From: Lachnospiraceae bacterium
GTDB taxonomy: Bacteria > Bacillota > Clostridia > Lachnospirales > Lachnospiraceae
Reading direction: 5' to 3'
Assembly (NCBI GenBank): GCA_029006155.1
Contig: JAQXGF010000018.1
Span: forward strand, 1-34,253
DNA: 34,253 nucleotides
Of the stretch, positions 7,066 through 16,264 are shown one piece after another. The notes beneath the pieces are model-generated. The model saw only the letters and a program-made list of their open reading frames with translations. It did not search any database and had not been told where the DNA came from. The position numbers and the translations under genes were made by a program. Positions within the stretch are counted from its first letter, which is position 1. The number at the start of each line of letters is the position of its first letter.

Positions 7066-8106
7066 ATGATAAAAGCAGGAATCATAGGAGCGACCGGATA
7101 TGCAGGGGCAGAGCTCGTGCGCCTGTTGCTGGGGCATAAGGATGCTGAGATCGTGTGGTACGGCTCCAGAAGCTACGTGGATCAGCCGTATGCGTCGATA
7201 TATCAGAATATGTTTCAGCTCGTTGATGCAAAGTGCATGGACGACAATATGGATGAGCTGGCAAAAGAGGCAGATGTCATTTTTACGGCGACGCCGCAGG
7301 GACTGTGTGCTTCCTTAATTAATGAAGAAATTCTTTCACACGCGAAGGTGATTGATCTGAGTGCGGACTTCCGTCTGAAGGATGTAAAAGTATACGAAGA
7401 GTGGTACAAAATCGAGCATAAAGCGCCGCAGTATATCGAAGAAGCAGTGTACGGCCTGTGTGAGATCAACCGGGAAAAGATCAGAGGCGCCCGTATCGTG
7501 GCGAATCCGGGCTGCTATCCGACCTGCAGCACACTCTCCATTTATCCGCTTGTAAAGGAGCAGCTGATCGATCCGGATACGATCATCATCGATGCGAAGT
7601 CCGGGACATCCGGAGCCGGACGAGGCGCAAAGACAGACAATCTCTTCTGTGAGGTCAATGAAAATATGAAGGCATACGGTGTGGCAAATCATCGCCACAC
7701 GCCGGAGATCGAGGAGCAGCTCTCCTATGCGGCGAACCGTCCGGTGCGGCTGAATTTTACACCACACCTGGTTCCGATGAACCGCGGCATTTTGGTGACG
7801 GCCTATGCATCTTTGAAAAAGGATGTCTCGTATGAAGAAGTAAAGGCGGTCTATGACAAGTATTATGAGAAGGAGCGATTTGTGCGTGTGCTGCCGAAAG
7901 ATGTCTGCCCGCAGACAAAGTGGGTAGAGGGCAGCAACTACGTCGATGTCGGATTCAAGCTGGATCCCCGGACACACCGCATCATCATGATGGGTGCGAT
8001 GGACAATCTCGTGAAAGGCGCAGCGGGACAGGCGGTACAGAATATGAACCTGCTCTTTGGCGAGGACGAGGCGGAAGGACTTCGGATGCCGCCGGTATTC
8101 CCGTAG
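7066..8106 (+). CDS. argC: N-acetyl-gamma-glutamyl-phosphate reductase
   Basis: Reduces N-acetylglutamyl phosphate to the semialdehyde with NADPH, third step of ornithine synthesis. The N-terminal Rossmann motif GIIGATGYAGAELVRLL, the catalytic Cys in VANPGCYPT (C150) and the HRHTPEIEEQL segment are all present. Length is 346 residues, normal for the family. A GTG at 7063 is in frame directly before the ATG at 7066. AGGAGGAG at 7051-7058 is 7 bases before the ATG but only 4 before the GTG, so the ATG is chosen. First gene of the argCJBD run; 114 bases separate it from argJ. Confidence 0.97.
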   Translation: MIKAGIIGATGYAGAELVRLLLGHKDAEIVWYGSRSYVDQPYASIYQNMFQLVDAKCMDDNMDELAKEADVIFTATPQGLCASLINEEILSHAKVIDLSADFRLKDVKVYEEWYKIEHKAPQYIEEAVYGLCEINREKIRGARIVANPGCYPTCSTLSIYPLVKEQLIDPDTIIIDAKSGTSGAGRGAKTDNLFCEVNENMKAYGVANHRHTPEIEEQLSYAANRPVRLNFTPHLVPMNRGILVTAYASLKKDVSYEEVKAVYDKYYEKERFVRVLPKDVCPQTKWVEGSNYVDVGFKLDPRTHRIIMMGAMDNLVKGAAGQAVQNMNLLFGEDEAEGLRMPPVFP

Positions 8107-8220
8107 ATAAAGAGAAATACAAGATGAATGTGCACTACGGTGTACGCATTCGGAAAAGGTTTGGAATTGAGTATGGATAAGCTTCTGTGAACACATACAG
8201 GAAGAAGGAAAGGATCGAAA

Positions 8221-9444
8221 ATGATAAAAAAGACAGATGGCGGCGTGACAGCTGCCAAGGGCTTTGAGGCGATCGGCATTGCAGCCGGTATCAAAAAAGG
8301 AAAGAAGGACATGGCGCTGATCTACAGCAAGACACCGTGTGAGGTAGCCGGGACGTTTACGACGAATGTGGTAAAAGCGGCTCCGGTCAAATGGGATCAG
8401 TCGGTCGTCTATGGCGGCGGCAGCGTTCATGCAGTGGTCGTGAACAGTGGTGTGGCAAATGCATGTACCGGAGCGGAGGGACTTGACTACTGTAAGCAGA
8501 CAGCGGAAAAGGCGGCGGAGCTCTTTGGCATTGAGGCAAATCAGGTACTCGTGGCGTCTACCGGTGTGATCGGCGCACAGATTCCGATTGACAAGATCCG
8601 CGCAGGCATTGAGACGATGCAGCCGATGCTCTCACACACAGAGGCGGCGGCGACGCTGGCAGCAGAAGCGATCATGACGACCGACACGGTAAAGAAGGAA
8701 GTCGTCGTCGAGCTGACACTGGGCGGAAAGCCGGTCACGATCGGCGGCATGTGCAAGGGCTCCGGTATGATCCATCCGAATATGTGTACGATGCTCAGTT
8801 TTGTGACGACCGATGCGGCGATTTCGAAGGAACTTTTGCAGAAAGCGTTGAGCGCAAGCGTGCAGGATACCTACAATATGATTTCTGTGGATGGAGACAC
8901 GTCGACGAATGATACCGCGCTGCTTTTGGCAAACGGCGAGGCCGGGAATCCGAAGATCACAGAAGAAAATGAGGATTATGCGGCATTTGTCAAGGCGTTA
9001 AATGAGGTCAACACGTATCTGGCAAAGCATATGGCGGCAGACGGCGAGGGTGCAAGTGCACTGTTTGAGGTAAAGGTGATCGGTGCGGCGAGCAAGGCCG
9101 ATGCGGTGACACTGAGCAAATCGGTCATCACCTCGAATCTGACGAAGGCGGCGATCTTTGGCCATGATGCAAACTGGGGCCGGATCCTGTGTGCAATGGG
9201 GTACTCCGGTGTGCAGTTTGATCCAGAGAAGGTGGATCTCTGGTTCGAGAGTGCAGCCGGAAAGCTGAAGATCATCGAGAACGGTGTCTCGACCGGCTAC
9301 AGCGAGGAGGAAGCGACGAAGATCCTCTCCGAAAAAGAAGTGACTGCGATCGCCGATGTGAAGATGGGAGAGGCATCCGCGACGGCATGGGGCTGCGATC
9401 TGACATTTGACTATGTGAAGATCAATGCGGACTACCGATCCTGA
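8221..9444 (+). CDS. argJ: Glutamate N-acetyltransferase / amino-acid acetyltransferase (ornithine acetyltransferase)
   Basis: Transfers the acetyl group from N-acetylornithine to glutamate, recycling acetyl groups; many members also make N-acetylglutamate from acetyl-CoA. The self-cleavage site is clear in KGSGMIHPNMCTMLSF, with T190 as the nucleophilic residue that becomes the N-terminus of the beta chain. VNSGVANACTG (75-84) and ASTGVIG form the oxyanion and substrate regions, and HDANWGRI is conserved near the C-terminus. The residue before the nucleophilic Thr is Cys rather than the commoner Ala. Length (407) is typical. Because argJ is present and no argA or argE is seen nearby, the cyclic acetyl pathway is inferred. 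Confidence 0.97.
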   Translation: MIKKTDGGVTAAKGFEAIGIAAGIKKGKKDMALIYSKTPCEVAGTFTTNVVKAAPVKWDQSVVYGGGSVHAVVVNSGVANACTGAEGLDYCKQTAEKAAELFGIEANQVLVASTGVIGAQIPIDKIRAGIETMQPMLSHTEAAATLAAEAIMTTDTVKKEVVVELTLGGKPVTIGGMCKGSGMIHPNMCTMLSFVTTDAAISKELLQKALSASVQDTYNMISVDGDTSTNDTALLLANGEAGNPKITEENEDYAAFVKALNEVNTYLAKHMAADGEGASALFEVKVIGAASKADAVTLSKSVITSNLTKAAIFGHDANWGRILCAMGYSGVQFDPEKVDLWFESAAGKLKIIENGVSTGYSEEEATKILSEKEVTAIADVKMGEASATAWGCDLTFDYVKINADYRS

Positions 9445-9563
9445 GCATGCTCATCACCTGCAAGCATGGCTACTTGGCTCGTTGCTCGCGGGAATAAAAG
9501 CAGGAAGGATACGGATGGATTTATAAAAAACAGATGGGATAAAACGAAAGAGAGTGTGACGAA

Positions 9564-10478
9564 ATGGAGCCGACAAAAATGGAACCGATGATGGAAATGT
9601 GGCTGGAAAAGGCGAATGTGCTGATTGAGGCGCTTCCGTATATCCAGCGTTTTCATGGCAAGACAATTGTAGTAAAGTATGGCGGAAGCGCGATGGTGGA
9701 TCATGAGCTGAAAAAGAGCGTGATCAGGGATGTAGCACTTCTGAAGCTGGTTGGTTTCCGGCCGATCATCGTACACGGTGGCGGAAAAGAGATCACAAAG
9801 TGGATCAATAAGGTTGGTCTGGAGACGAATTTTGTAAATGGTCTGCGTGTGACGGATGCGGAGACGATGGAAGTGGCCGAGATGGTGCTCAACAAGATCA
9901 ACAAAGGACTTGTCTCTATGATGGAAAAGGTCGGATTGAAGGCGGTCGGCATCAGCGGCAAGGACGGATCGATTCTGCATGTAGATAAAAAGCTGGCAGG
10001 CGGCAAGGACATCGGCTTTGTCGGAGAAGTCAAGCACGTCGATACGACACTGTTAGAGACGCTGCTCGATAACGATTTTATCCCGGTCATCTGCCCGATC
10101 GGTTCGGATGATGAATTCCATTCCTACAATATCAATGCGGACGATGCGGCCTGCGCGATCGCGACGGCGGTCAAAGCGGCGAAACTGGCATTCCTGACCG
10201 ATATCGAGGGCGTTTACCGCGATCCGCTCGATCGGACGAGTCTGATCAGCGAGCTGACGATCCCGGAGGCAAAGGAATTTTTAAAGAGCGGCAATGTCGG
10301 CGGTGGTATGCTGCCGAAGCTGCAGAACTGCATTCAGGCGATCGAGTCAGGCGTCTCGCGCGTCCATATCCTGGACGGACGGATCGAGCACTGCCTGCTT
10401 CTGGAGTTCTTTACCAATAAGGGTATCGGAACAGCGATTATCGGAGACGGAGAGGAGCCATTTTTCAATGAACAGTAA
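9564..10478 (+). CDS. argB: Acetylglutamate kinase
   Basis: Phosphorylates N-acetylglutamate, second and usually controlled step of ornithine synthesis. The amino-acid kinase signatures are intact: VVKYGGSAM (K38), [10 protein letters not shown] (HGGG 71-74), and the late LTDIEGVY and VGGGMLPKL segments. The roughly 30-residue N-terminal extension before the first strand ([19 protein letters not shown]) resembles the extra N-terminal helix of arginine-inhibited hexameric kinases, so feedback inhibition is likely (inference). The ribosome site is weak (GAAAGAGAG). Several ATGs lie within the first 12 codons, so the exact start is uncertain by a few residues. It overlaps argD by 11 bases. Confidence 0.96.
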   Translation: MEPTKMEPMMEMWLEKANVLIEALPYIQRFHGKTIVVKYGGSAMVDHELKKSVIRDVALLKLVGFRPIIVHGGGKEITKWINKVGLETNFVNGLRVTDAETMEVAEMVLNKINKGLVSMMEKVGLKAVGISGKDGSILHVDKKLAGGKDIGFVGEVKHVDTTLLETLLDNDFIPVICPIGSDDEFHSYNINADDAACAIATAVKAAKLAFLTDIEGVYRDPLDRTSLISELTIPEAKEFLKSGNVGGGMLPKLQNCIQAIESGVSRVHILDGRIEHCLLLEFFTNKGIGTAIIGDGEEPFFNEQ

Positions 10479-11658
10479 GGAATATATGGAACAGACCGAG
10501 CAGTATGTACTGCACACGTACAACCGGTTTCCGGTCGTATTAAAGGAAGGCCACGGCGTCTATCTGACGGATGTGGATGGAAATGACTATCTGGATTTCG
10601 GAGCCGGGATCGCGGTGTTCGCGCTCGGCTATGGAAATGAAGCGTACAACGATGCCTTAAAAGCGCAGGTGGATCAGCTCATCCACACGTCGAATCTTTA
10701 CTATAATGTACCGCTGGCAGAGGCGGCGAAGAAGCTGGTAAAGGCGAGCGGGATGGACAAGGTGTTCTTTACGAACAGCGGTACCGAAGCGATTGAGGGT
10801 GCGATCAAAGCTGCGCGGAAGTATGCATTTTTGAAGGACGGTGGCACGGATCACGAGATCATCGCGATGCGCCATTCGTTCCACGGACGGAGCATCGGCG
10901 CCCTTTCTGTGACCGGCAACCCGCATTATCAGGAGGCGTTCCAGCCATTGATGGGCGGCGTCAAATTTGCAGATTTTAACGACCTTGCCAGCGTGGTGTC
11001 ACAGGTGACAGATAAGACCTGTGCGATCATTCTTGAGACGGTGCAGGGCGAGGGCGGCATTTATCCGGCGGATCCGGAATTTCTGCAGGGCATCAAGGCG
11101 ATCTGTGAAGAAAAAGACATCCTGCTGATCCTGGATGAGATTCAGTGCGGTATGGGACGGACCGGCAGCTTTTTCGCATGGCAGCAGTACGGCGTGGAGC
11201 CGGATATTATGACGTGTGCGAAGGCACTTGGCTGCGGTGTGCCGGTCGGTGCATTTGTCTTAAATGAGAAGGTGGCAAAGGCTTCGCTCGTTCCGGGTGA
11301 CCACGGAACGACCTACGGGGGCAACCCGCTCGCATGCGCGGCGGTCTCAAAGGTATTTGATCTGTTTGAAGAGCAGCAGATCGTGAAGCATGTACAGGAT
11401 ATCGCACCGTATCTGGAACAAAAGCTCGACGAACTGGTGGCAAAGTACGACTGCCTGAGCCTGCGCAGAGGAAAAGGACTGATGCAGGGCGTCGTCGTGA
11501 CAGGCCGCCCGGTCGGAGAGATCGTAAAAAAGGCGCTGGAGCAGAAGTTGATTATCCTGAGCGCCGGCTCGGATGTGTTGCGCTTTGTGCCGCCGCTTGT
11601 GATTGAGAAAGAAGATGTGGATGAGATGATCCGCAGACTGGAGCGCGCGCTGGAGTAA
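10468..11658 (+). CDS. argD: Acetylornithine aminotransferase
   Basis: PLP-dependent class III aminotransferase converting N-acetylglutamate semialdehyde to N-acetylornithine, using glutamate. The Schiff-base lysine is K252 in [16 protein letters not shown], the cofactor Asp is D223 in [14 protein letters not shown], and the phosphate-binding segment is [10 protein letters not shown] (103-112). The 396-residue length is standard. The frame is open to 10294 inside argB, but the ATG at 10468 matches the family N-terminus and follows GAGAGGAG inside the argB end. The 11-base overlap indicates translational coupling. Last gene of the operon, followed by a terminator. Confidence 0.96.
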   Translation: MNSKEYMEQTEQYVLHTYNRFPVVLKEGHGVYLTDVDGNDYLDFGAGIAVFALGYGNEAYNDALKAQVDQLIHTSNLYYNVPLAEAAKKLVKASGMDKVFFTNSGTEAIEGAIKAARKYAFLKDGGTDHEIIAMRHSFHGRSIGALSVTGNPHYQEAFQPLMGGVKFADFNDLASVVSQVTDKTCAIILETVQGEGGIYPADPEFLQGIKAICEEKDILLILDEIQCGMGRTGSFFAWQQYGVEPDIMTCAKALGCGVPVGAFVLNEKVAKASLVPGDHGTTYGGNPLACAAVSKVFDLFEEQQIVKHVQDIAPYLEQKLDELVAKYDCLSLRRGKGLMQGVVVTGRPVGEIVKKALEQKLIILSAGSDVLRFVPPLVIEKEDVDEMIRRLERALE

Positions 11659-11690
11659 AATAGTATTATAAGTTTATAGAAATTAGAAGT

Positions 11691-11728
11691 GCAGTCTCCG
11701 GGGAAAGTTCCCTGGGGACTGTATTTTT
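11691..11728 (+). terminator. Intrinsic terminator of argCJBD
   Basis: CAGTCTCCGGGGAA pairs with TTCCCTGGGGACTG, an imperfect 12-13 bp stem with a small loop, and is followed by TATTTTTGC. It is 33 bases after the argD stop. Confidence 0.8.
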
Positions 11729-11880
11729 GCATGCTGAAAAATAGGTTTTACATGAATGCGGAAGAATAAAATCAATCTCGATGCACATACTAATTATCAA
11801 TAAAATTTCTTTCCATTTATTAGTTTATGATGGTACAAGAAACAAGTCAGGCGTAAGAAATGAGACAGGAGGAATACCAG

Positions 11881-12309
11881 ATGTCCGGAATAACGATCGC
11901 ACTGCTCTCCGGGGTGCTGATGAGTGTGCAGGGAGTGTTTAATACGGAAGTGACGAGGCAGACGAGTCTGTGGGTATCGTCTGCGTTTGTGCAGTTTACG
12001 GCGCTGCTGGCGTGTCTTGTGGCGTGGCTTTTTACCGACCGGAGCAGTTTTTTGACGATTGGAAGCGTTGAACCAAAGTATATGCTGCTCTCCGGCGTGG
12101 CGGGGGCGCTGATCACGATTACGGTTGTAAAATCGATGGAGGCACTCGGCCCGGCGCGTGCGGCAATGCTGATCGTGCTCGCACAGCTGGTGGCGGCTTA
12201 TCTGATCGAGCTGATGGGCTGGTTCGGTGTGGAAAAGCAGCCGTTTCTGTGGCGGCGCGTGATTGGGCTCGGGATTATGGCAGCCGGAGTTGTTCTTTTT
12301 AAATGGTAA
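11881..12309 (+). CDS. Small DMT-type transporter, YdcZ (DUF606) family
   Basis: A 142-residue protein with four predicted membrane helices: residues about 3-23, 32-52, 67-88 with 93-113, and 122-141. The repeated G-rich helices and the late RVIGLGIMAAGVVLF segment match the half-size YdcZ/DUF606 branch of the drug/metabolite transporter superfamily, whose members act as dimers or gene pairs. The frame has an ATG at 11860, but CAGGAGG at 11866-11872 is correctly placed for the ATG at 11881. It is a lone gene between the arg terminator and the comEA promoter, with no partner copy beside it. Substrate unknown. Confidence 0.75.
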   Translation: MSGITIALLSGVLMSVQGVFNTEVTRQTSLWVSSAFVQFTALLACLVAWLFTDRSSFLTIGSVEPKYMLLSGVAGALITITVVKSMEALGPARAAMLIVLAQLVAAYLIELMGWFGVEKQPFLWRRVIGLGIMAAGVVLFKW

Positions 12310-12316
12310 AAAAATA

Positions 12317-12345
12317 TTGCAAAACTTTTAATTTTCCGTTACAAT
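12317..12345 (+). promoter_or_regulatory. Promoter of the comEA cluster
   Basis: TTGCAA (12317-12322) and TACAAT (12340-12345) are exactly 17 bases apart. The predicted RNA start, near 12352, coincides with the first in-frame ATG of comEA. That ATG could therefore be used only as a leaderless start, and a start further downstream is more likely. Confidence 0.6.
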
Positions 12346-12390
12346 ATAAGAATGCATGAGAGGAATCGGCAGTCTGAAGCTGCAGAGAAA

Positions 12391-13032
12391 ATGCATAAGA
12401 AAAATAACAAAACAGATCGCAGAAAACGAGTCCGGAGAGCTGCATTGAAGACAGGGGTGATGATCCTGCTTCTGACCGGCTGTACCCGGAAGACAGAGAT
12501 TCATATGGACGGGCTTCGCGAGGAGTCCTTTTTGGAGACGGAGCAGGAGCGGCAGATGGAAGAACAGACCGGTGTTTCGTCTGCAATTTATGTCTATATA
12601 TGTGGAGCGGTGCAGACGCCTGGCGTTTATGAGCTGCAGGATGGCATGCGGGTATATGAAGCAGTCGCGGCGGCCGGAGGATTCCGGGAGGACGCAGATA
12701 CCGAGTGGCTGAATCAGGCCGCGTCGGTGCAGGACGGGCAGAAGCTCTATGTATATACGAGGGAAGAGACGCAGGCGCTGGCAGCGGACGTTTCTCAGAT
12801 AGCAGACGGCGACAGGGGCTTTCAGGACGCGGAAAATGGAAAGGTCGATCTGAATACGGCATCCAAAGAGCTGCTTATGACTCTGCCGGGGATCGGCGAG
12901 GCACGCGCGGAGGCGATTCTGGCTTATCGCAGCGAGCATGGCAGGTTTACATCGATCGAGGAGATCCAGAATATTTCCGGGATCAAGGCAGCTCTGTTTG
13001 AGAAGATCAGAGAAAAAATAATGGTGTCATAG
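12391..13032 (+). CDS. comEA: ComEA-like DNA-binding lipoprotein (SLBB + helix-hairpin-helix)
   Basis: Competence-type DNA receptor on the outer face of the membrane, which passes DNA to the ComEC channel. From this start: basic N-terminus, hydrophobic stretch ending in the lipobox LLTGC (C31), then an SLBB-type domain (about 66-122, YVYICGAVQTPGVYEL). The C-terminal double helix-hairpin-helix (about 152-210) carries VDLNTASKELLMTLPGIG and the second hairpin NISGIKAALF. The start is uncertain. The ATG at 12352 sits at the predicted RNA start. ATG 12391 has a poor ribosome site. A TTG at 12445 follows GGAGAG at 5 bases and would give a compact lipoprotein signal (MKTGVMILLLTGC). The next gene follows after 18 bases. 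Confidence 0.85.
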   Translation: MHKKNNKTDRRKRVRRAALKTGVMILLLTGCTRKTEIHMDGLREESFLETEQERQMEEQTGVSSAIYVYICGAVQTPGVYELQDGMRVYEAVAAAGGFREDADTEWLNQAASVQDGQKLYVYTREETQALAADVSQIADGDRGFQDAENGKVDLNTASKELLMTLPGIGEARAEAILAYRSEHGRFTSIEEIQNISGIKAALFEKIREKIMVS

Positions 13033-13050
13033 ATTAAAGGAGTAAAGAGC

Positions 13051-13740
13051 ATGGGCAAAAAGGTTTTGGTAGTGGATGATGAAAAGCTGATTGTGAAAGG
13101 GATCCGGTTCAGTCTGGAGCAGGATGACATGGAAGTGGACTGCGCCTATGACGGTGAGGAAGGACTGCGCATGGCAAAGGAGAAAGCATATGATATTATT
13201 CTGCTGGATCTGATGCTTCCGAAGATGGATGGACTGGAAGTCTGCCAGCAGGTTCGCGAGTTCTCGGATGTGCCGATCGTCATGCTGACCGCAAAGGGCG
13301 ATGATATGGACAAGATCATGGGACTCGAATACGGTGCGGATGACTACATTACCAAGCCTTTTAATATTCTCGAGGTAAAGGCACGCTTAAAGGCGATCAT
13401 GCGCCGGACGGCATCAAAGACGGCGGCAGAGCCGAAGGGAAAGATTGTAGAAGTCGGCGATCTGGTGCTGGACTGCGAGGGACGCAGAGTGAGCATTGCA
13501 GGCCGCGAGGTCAATCTGACCGCCAAGGAGTTTGATGTGCTGGAGCTTCTCGTGTTCAATCCGAATAAAGTCTACAGCCGTGAGAATCTGCTGAATATCG
13601 TGTGGGGCTATGAGTATCCGGGCGACGTGCGCACGGTGGATGTACACATCCGACGCCTGCGTGAGAAGATCGAGGTAAATCCGAGCGAGCCGAAATACGT
13701 ACATACAAAATGGGGAGTGGGTTATTATTTTTGCCATTAA
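13051..13740 (+). CDS. OmpR/PhoB-family response regulator
   Basis: A 229-residue two-component regulator with a receiver domain (about 3-115) and a winged-helix DNA-binding domain (about 133-228). The phospho-acceptor is D53 (LLDLMLPKMDG), with acidic pocket D9-D10-E11, switch Thr T80 (VMLTAKG) and K102 (ITKPF). The C-terminal recognition region RTVDVHIRRLREKIE and the hairpin KWGVGYYF are typical. AAAGGAGT precedes the ATG. The stop overlaps sequence that must encode the N-terminus of the kinase, so the two are a cognate pair. Target genes are not evident. Confidence 0.93.
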   Translation: MGKKVLVVDDEKLIVKGIRFSLEQDDMEVDCAYDGEEGLRMAKEKAYDIILLDLMLPKMDGLEVCQQVREFSDVPIVMLTAKGDDMDKIMGLEYGADDYITKPFNILEVKARLKAIMRRTASKTAAEPKGKIVEVGDLVLDCEGRRVSIAGREVNLTAKEFDVLELLVFNPNKVYSRENLLNIVWGYEYPGDVRTVDVHIRRLREKIEVNPSEPKYVHTKWGVGYYFCH

Positions 13741-13807
13741 AGAAAAAGCGTTTCGTTACTTCAAAAGTCTGCAGGCGCGTATTTTTGTCATCTTCATTCT
13801 GGTCGGG

Positions 13808-15163
13808 ATGACGCCGATTTTCCTGATGAAGTATGTGATTCTGGAAAATTATGTGACACAGACGGTTTCACAGAAGCGCTCCATGATACAGAGCCAGTGC
13901 CAGCAGCTCGTGGATCAGATCAGCCAGAGCGGCTATGTACACGGGAATGAATCAAAGCAGGTGGACAAGCAGATGCGACAGCTGGCGAACCTTTACAACG
14001 GCCGGCTGATCGTAGTCAACAGCAATTTCCGGATCATCCGTGATACGTTTGAGATCGACGAGGATAAGGTGATTATTTCCGAGGAGGTGCTGGAGTCTTT
14101 TCTTGGGACGGACTCTTCAAATTATAATGCAGACAGCCAGTTTCTGGAGCTGACGATCCCGATCCGTGAGCAGGAGACAAAGGACATCGTTGGCATTCTG
14201 ATCGTGAGCGTATCGACCGAGGATGTCAGTGAGGGCAAGGCGGCGATCAGCCGGACCGTGTGGATCCTGCAGCTGGTGCTCTCGGTACTGATCTGTGCGG
14301 CGGCCTTTTATGTGGCTCGGATTCTGACCCGTCCGTTTGGAAAGATTACCCGTTCTCTGGAAGAGGTGCGTGGAGGTGTCATTGAGGGTCAGGAGATCTC
14401 GATTCCGGACTATACTGAGACACAGCTGCTCTCAGAAGCATACAACCGCATGCTGCGGCGCATGAAGCTGCAGGAAGATTCCAGACAGGAATTTGTCTCG
14501 AATGTCTCTCACGAGCTCAAGACGCCGATCACGTCCATGAAGGTGCTGGCGGATTCGCTGCTCGCGCAGGATGATGTGCCGGTAGAGCTTTATAAAGAAT
14601 TTATGGGCGACATCGCAGAGGAGATTGACCGCGAGAACAAGATCATTACCGACCTGCTTTCTCTCGTAAAGATGGACCGCCGTTCTTCGGATGTCAATAT
14701 TCAGGAGACGAATATCAATCAGCTGATCGAGCTGATCTTAAAACGCCTGCGTCCAATCGCGGCGAAGCGGAAGATTGAGCTTGTGCTGGAGAGCTTCAAG
14801 CCGATCATTGCCGAGGTGGATGAGACAAAGCTGACTCTTGCGCTTTCGAACCTTGTGGAAAATGGAATCAAGTACAACAAAGACGAGGGATGGGTGCATG
14901 TGTCTTTGAATGTGGACAGCAAATATTTTTACGTCAAGGTGGAGGATTCCGGTATCGGTATCCCGGAGGAGTCACAGGAACATATTTTTGAGCGTTTTTA
15001 CCGTGTGGACAAGTCCCATTCGCGCGAGATCGGCGGTACGGGCCTCGGGCTTGCGATTACGCGCAGTGCGGTGCTGATGCATCATGGAGCGATCAAAGTA
15101 TACAGCCGCGAGGGCGAGGGTACGACGTTCACGGTGCGGATTCCGCTGAAATATACGGCGTAG
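13808..15163 (+). CDS. Membrane sensor histidine kinase (first ATG; true N-terminus lies upstream)
   Basis: Cognate kinase of the preceding regulator. Numbering from the first ATG: remains of TM1 (1-12), extracellular sensor (about 13-146), TM2 (about 152-172), HAMP (172-225), and HisKA with the phospho-accepting H235 in FVSNVSHELKTP. The ATPase domain has the N box NLVENGIKYN (N352), G1 DSGIGIP and G2 GTGLGLA. Before this ATG the frame stays open to 13679 and encodes the rest of a plausible first membrane helix (YFKSLQARIFVIFILVG), yet contains no ATG, GTG or TTG. The ATG at 13808 would cut TM1 in half, so the real start is upstream and non-standard, or a frameshift is present. Function as a kinase is certain; the N-terminus is not. 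Confidence 0.9.
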   Translation: MTPIFLMKYVILENYVTQTVSQKRSMIQSQCQQLVDQISQSGYVHGNESKQVDKQMRQLANLYNGRLIVVNSNFRIIRDTFEIDEDKVIISEEVLESFLGTDSSNYNADSQFLELTIPIREQETKDIVGILIVSVSTEDVSEGKAAISRTVWILQLVLSVLICAAAFYVARILTRPFGKITRSLEEVRGGVIEGQEISIPDYTETQLLSEAYNRMLRRMKLQEDSRQEFVSNVSHELKTPITSMKVLADSLLAQDDVPVELYKEFMGDIAEEIDRENKIITDLLSLVKMDRRSSDVNIQETNINQLIELILKRLRPIAAKRKIELVLESFKPIIAEVDETKLTLALSNLVENGIKYNKDEGWVHVSLNVDSKYFYVKVEDSGIGIPEESQEHIFERFYRVDKSHSREIGGTGLGLAITRSAVLMHHGAIKVYSREGEGTTFTVRIPLKYTA

Positions 15164-15175
15164 AAAGGAGCGTTT

Positions 15176-16255
15176 ATGAAAAAGACAGGGATCCTTCTTC
15201 TGACGCTTCTCGCCATGCTGCTGCTTGGCGGCTGCACGAAAAAGGCGGATGAAGAAAATGAATATACCGTTTATTATGTGAATACGGAAGGGACGAGCCT
15301 GACGGAGAGCAAGTATACCCCGACGGCAGCGACATTTGATGAGCTGATGACAGAGTTGCTCGATAAGCTGAAGCAGGCACCGTCCGGACAGGCGAGCGCG
15401 ATTAAGAGCGGTGTGGCCGTCGAAGGCTATGAGCGTGGTATTGATGCGCTGCGCATTGATTTTTCGCAGTCGTACTACGACCTGAGCAATACGGATGAGG
15501 TATTGCTGCGGGCGGCGATCGTCAAGACCTTCTCCCAGATTCCGGGCGTGGCAAAGGTCATGATCACAGTCGGGTCAGAGCAGTTGCGGGATGCAGAAGG
15601 ACAGCCGGTTCCGGCGATGGATGCGTCCTCTTTCATTGATACGAAGGAGGGCGGGATCAATTCCTATCTGTACGCGAAGCTGTCACTGTATTTTCCGGAT
15701 GCGAGCGGGAAAAAGCTGGAGCAGGAGACGCGCACCCTGCATTATTCCAGCAATATGGTGCTGGAGCGTGTGATCATCGAGCAGCTGATTGCGGGGCCGA
15801 AGGAGAAAGGACGGCAGGCGATCTTCAGCGATGCGGTGAAGATTCAGAATGTGTATATTAAAGACGGCGTCTGCACGGTCAGTTTTGATGCAGAGGCGAA
15901 CAAGACGCCGACGGACAGTACGGTGGCGCCGGAGGTAGCCTTATATGCCGTCGTAAATTCGATCTGTGCGACCTGTGATGATATCACGGGCGTGCGCTTT
16001 GAGATCGAAGGAGATGCGTCGGTCCGCTTCCGGGATACCGTGGAGCTCGATCAGGAGTTTTCCATGAACCGCAGTTATCTGCCGGATGATACGGCAGAGA
16101 CGGCACAGGAGGAGTCGGTACAGACCGAGTCCGGGACGGAGGTAGCTCAGACTGCTCCGGGAGAGACGGAGCAGCAGACCGAGCAGATCGTAGATCAGGG
16201 ATCGATTGTAGGAGTCGATCCTTCAATTGCAGATCATACGGGAGGAGAGAGCTGA
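15176..16255 (+). CDS. GerMN-domain lipoprotein
   Basis: A 359-residue predicted lipoprotein: signal peptide with lipobox LLGGC (C20), then two GerMN-type modules, about 33-170 and 185-300. The second carries the usual IIEQLIAGPKEKG and the later VSFDAEANK pattern. The tail from about 305 on is low-complexity, rich in Glu, Thr and Gln. GerMN proteins include spore germination/cortex protein GerM and the actinobacterial LpqB, which modulates the MtrAB two-component system. AAAGGAG lies 6 bases before the start and 12 bases separate it from the kinase. By context I infer a cell-surface partner or modulator of this kinase rather than a sporulation protein. Confidence 0.85.
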   Translation: MKKTGILLLTLLAMLLLGGCTKKADEENEYTVYYVNTEGTSLTESKYTPTAATFDELMTELLDKLKQAPSGQASAIKSGVAVEGYERGIDALRIDFSQSYYDLSNTDEVLLRAAIVKTFSQIPGVAKVMITVGSEQLRDAEGQPVPAMDASSFIDTKEGGINSYLYAKLSLYFPDASGKKLEQETRTLHYSSNMVLERVIIEQLIAGPKEKGRQAIFSDAVKIQNVYIKDGVCTVSFDAEANKTPTDSTVAPEVALYAVVNSICATCDDITGVRFEIEGDASVRFRDTVELDQEFSMNRSYLPDDTAETAQEESVQTESGTEVAQTAPGETEQQTEQIVDQGSIVGVDPSIADHTGGES

Positions 16256-16264
16256 CGATTCGTT

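Noticed and set aside
8124-8180. An 18-codon frame (MNVHYGVRIRKRFGIEYG) between argC and argJ, considered as a leader peptide.
   Set aside because: No good ribosome site, no run of Arg codons (only scattered Arg), and no terminator or antiterminator follows.
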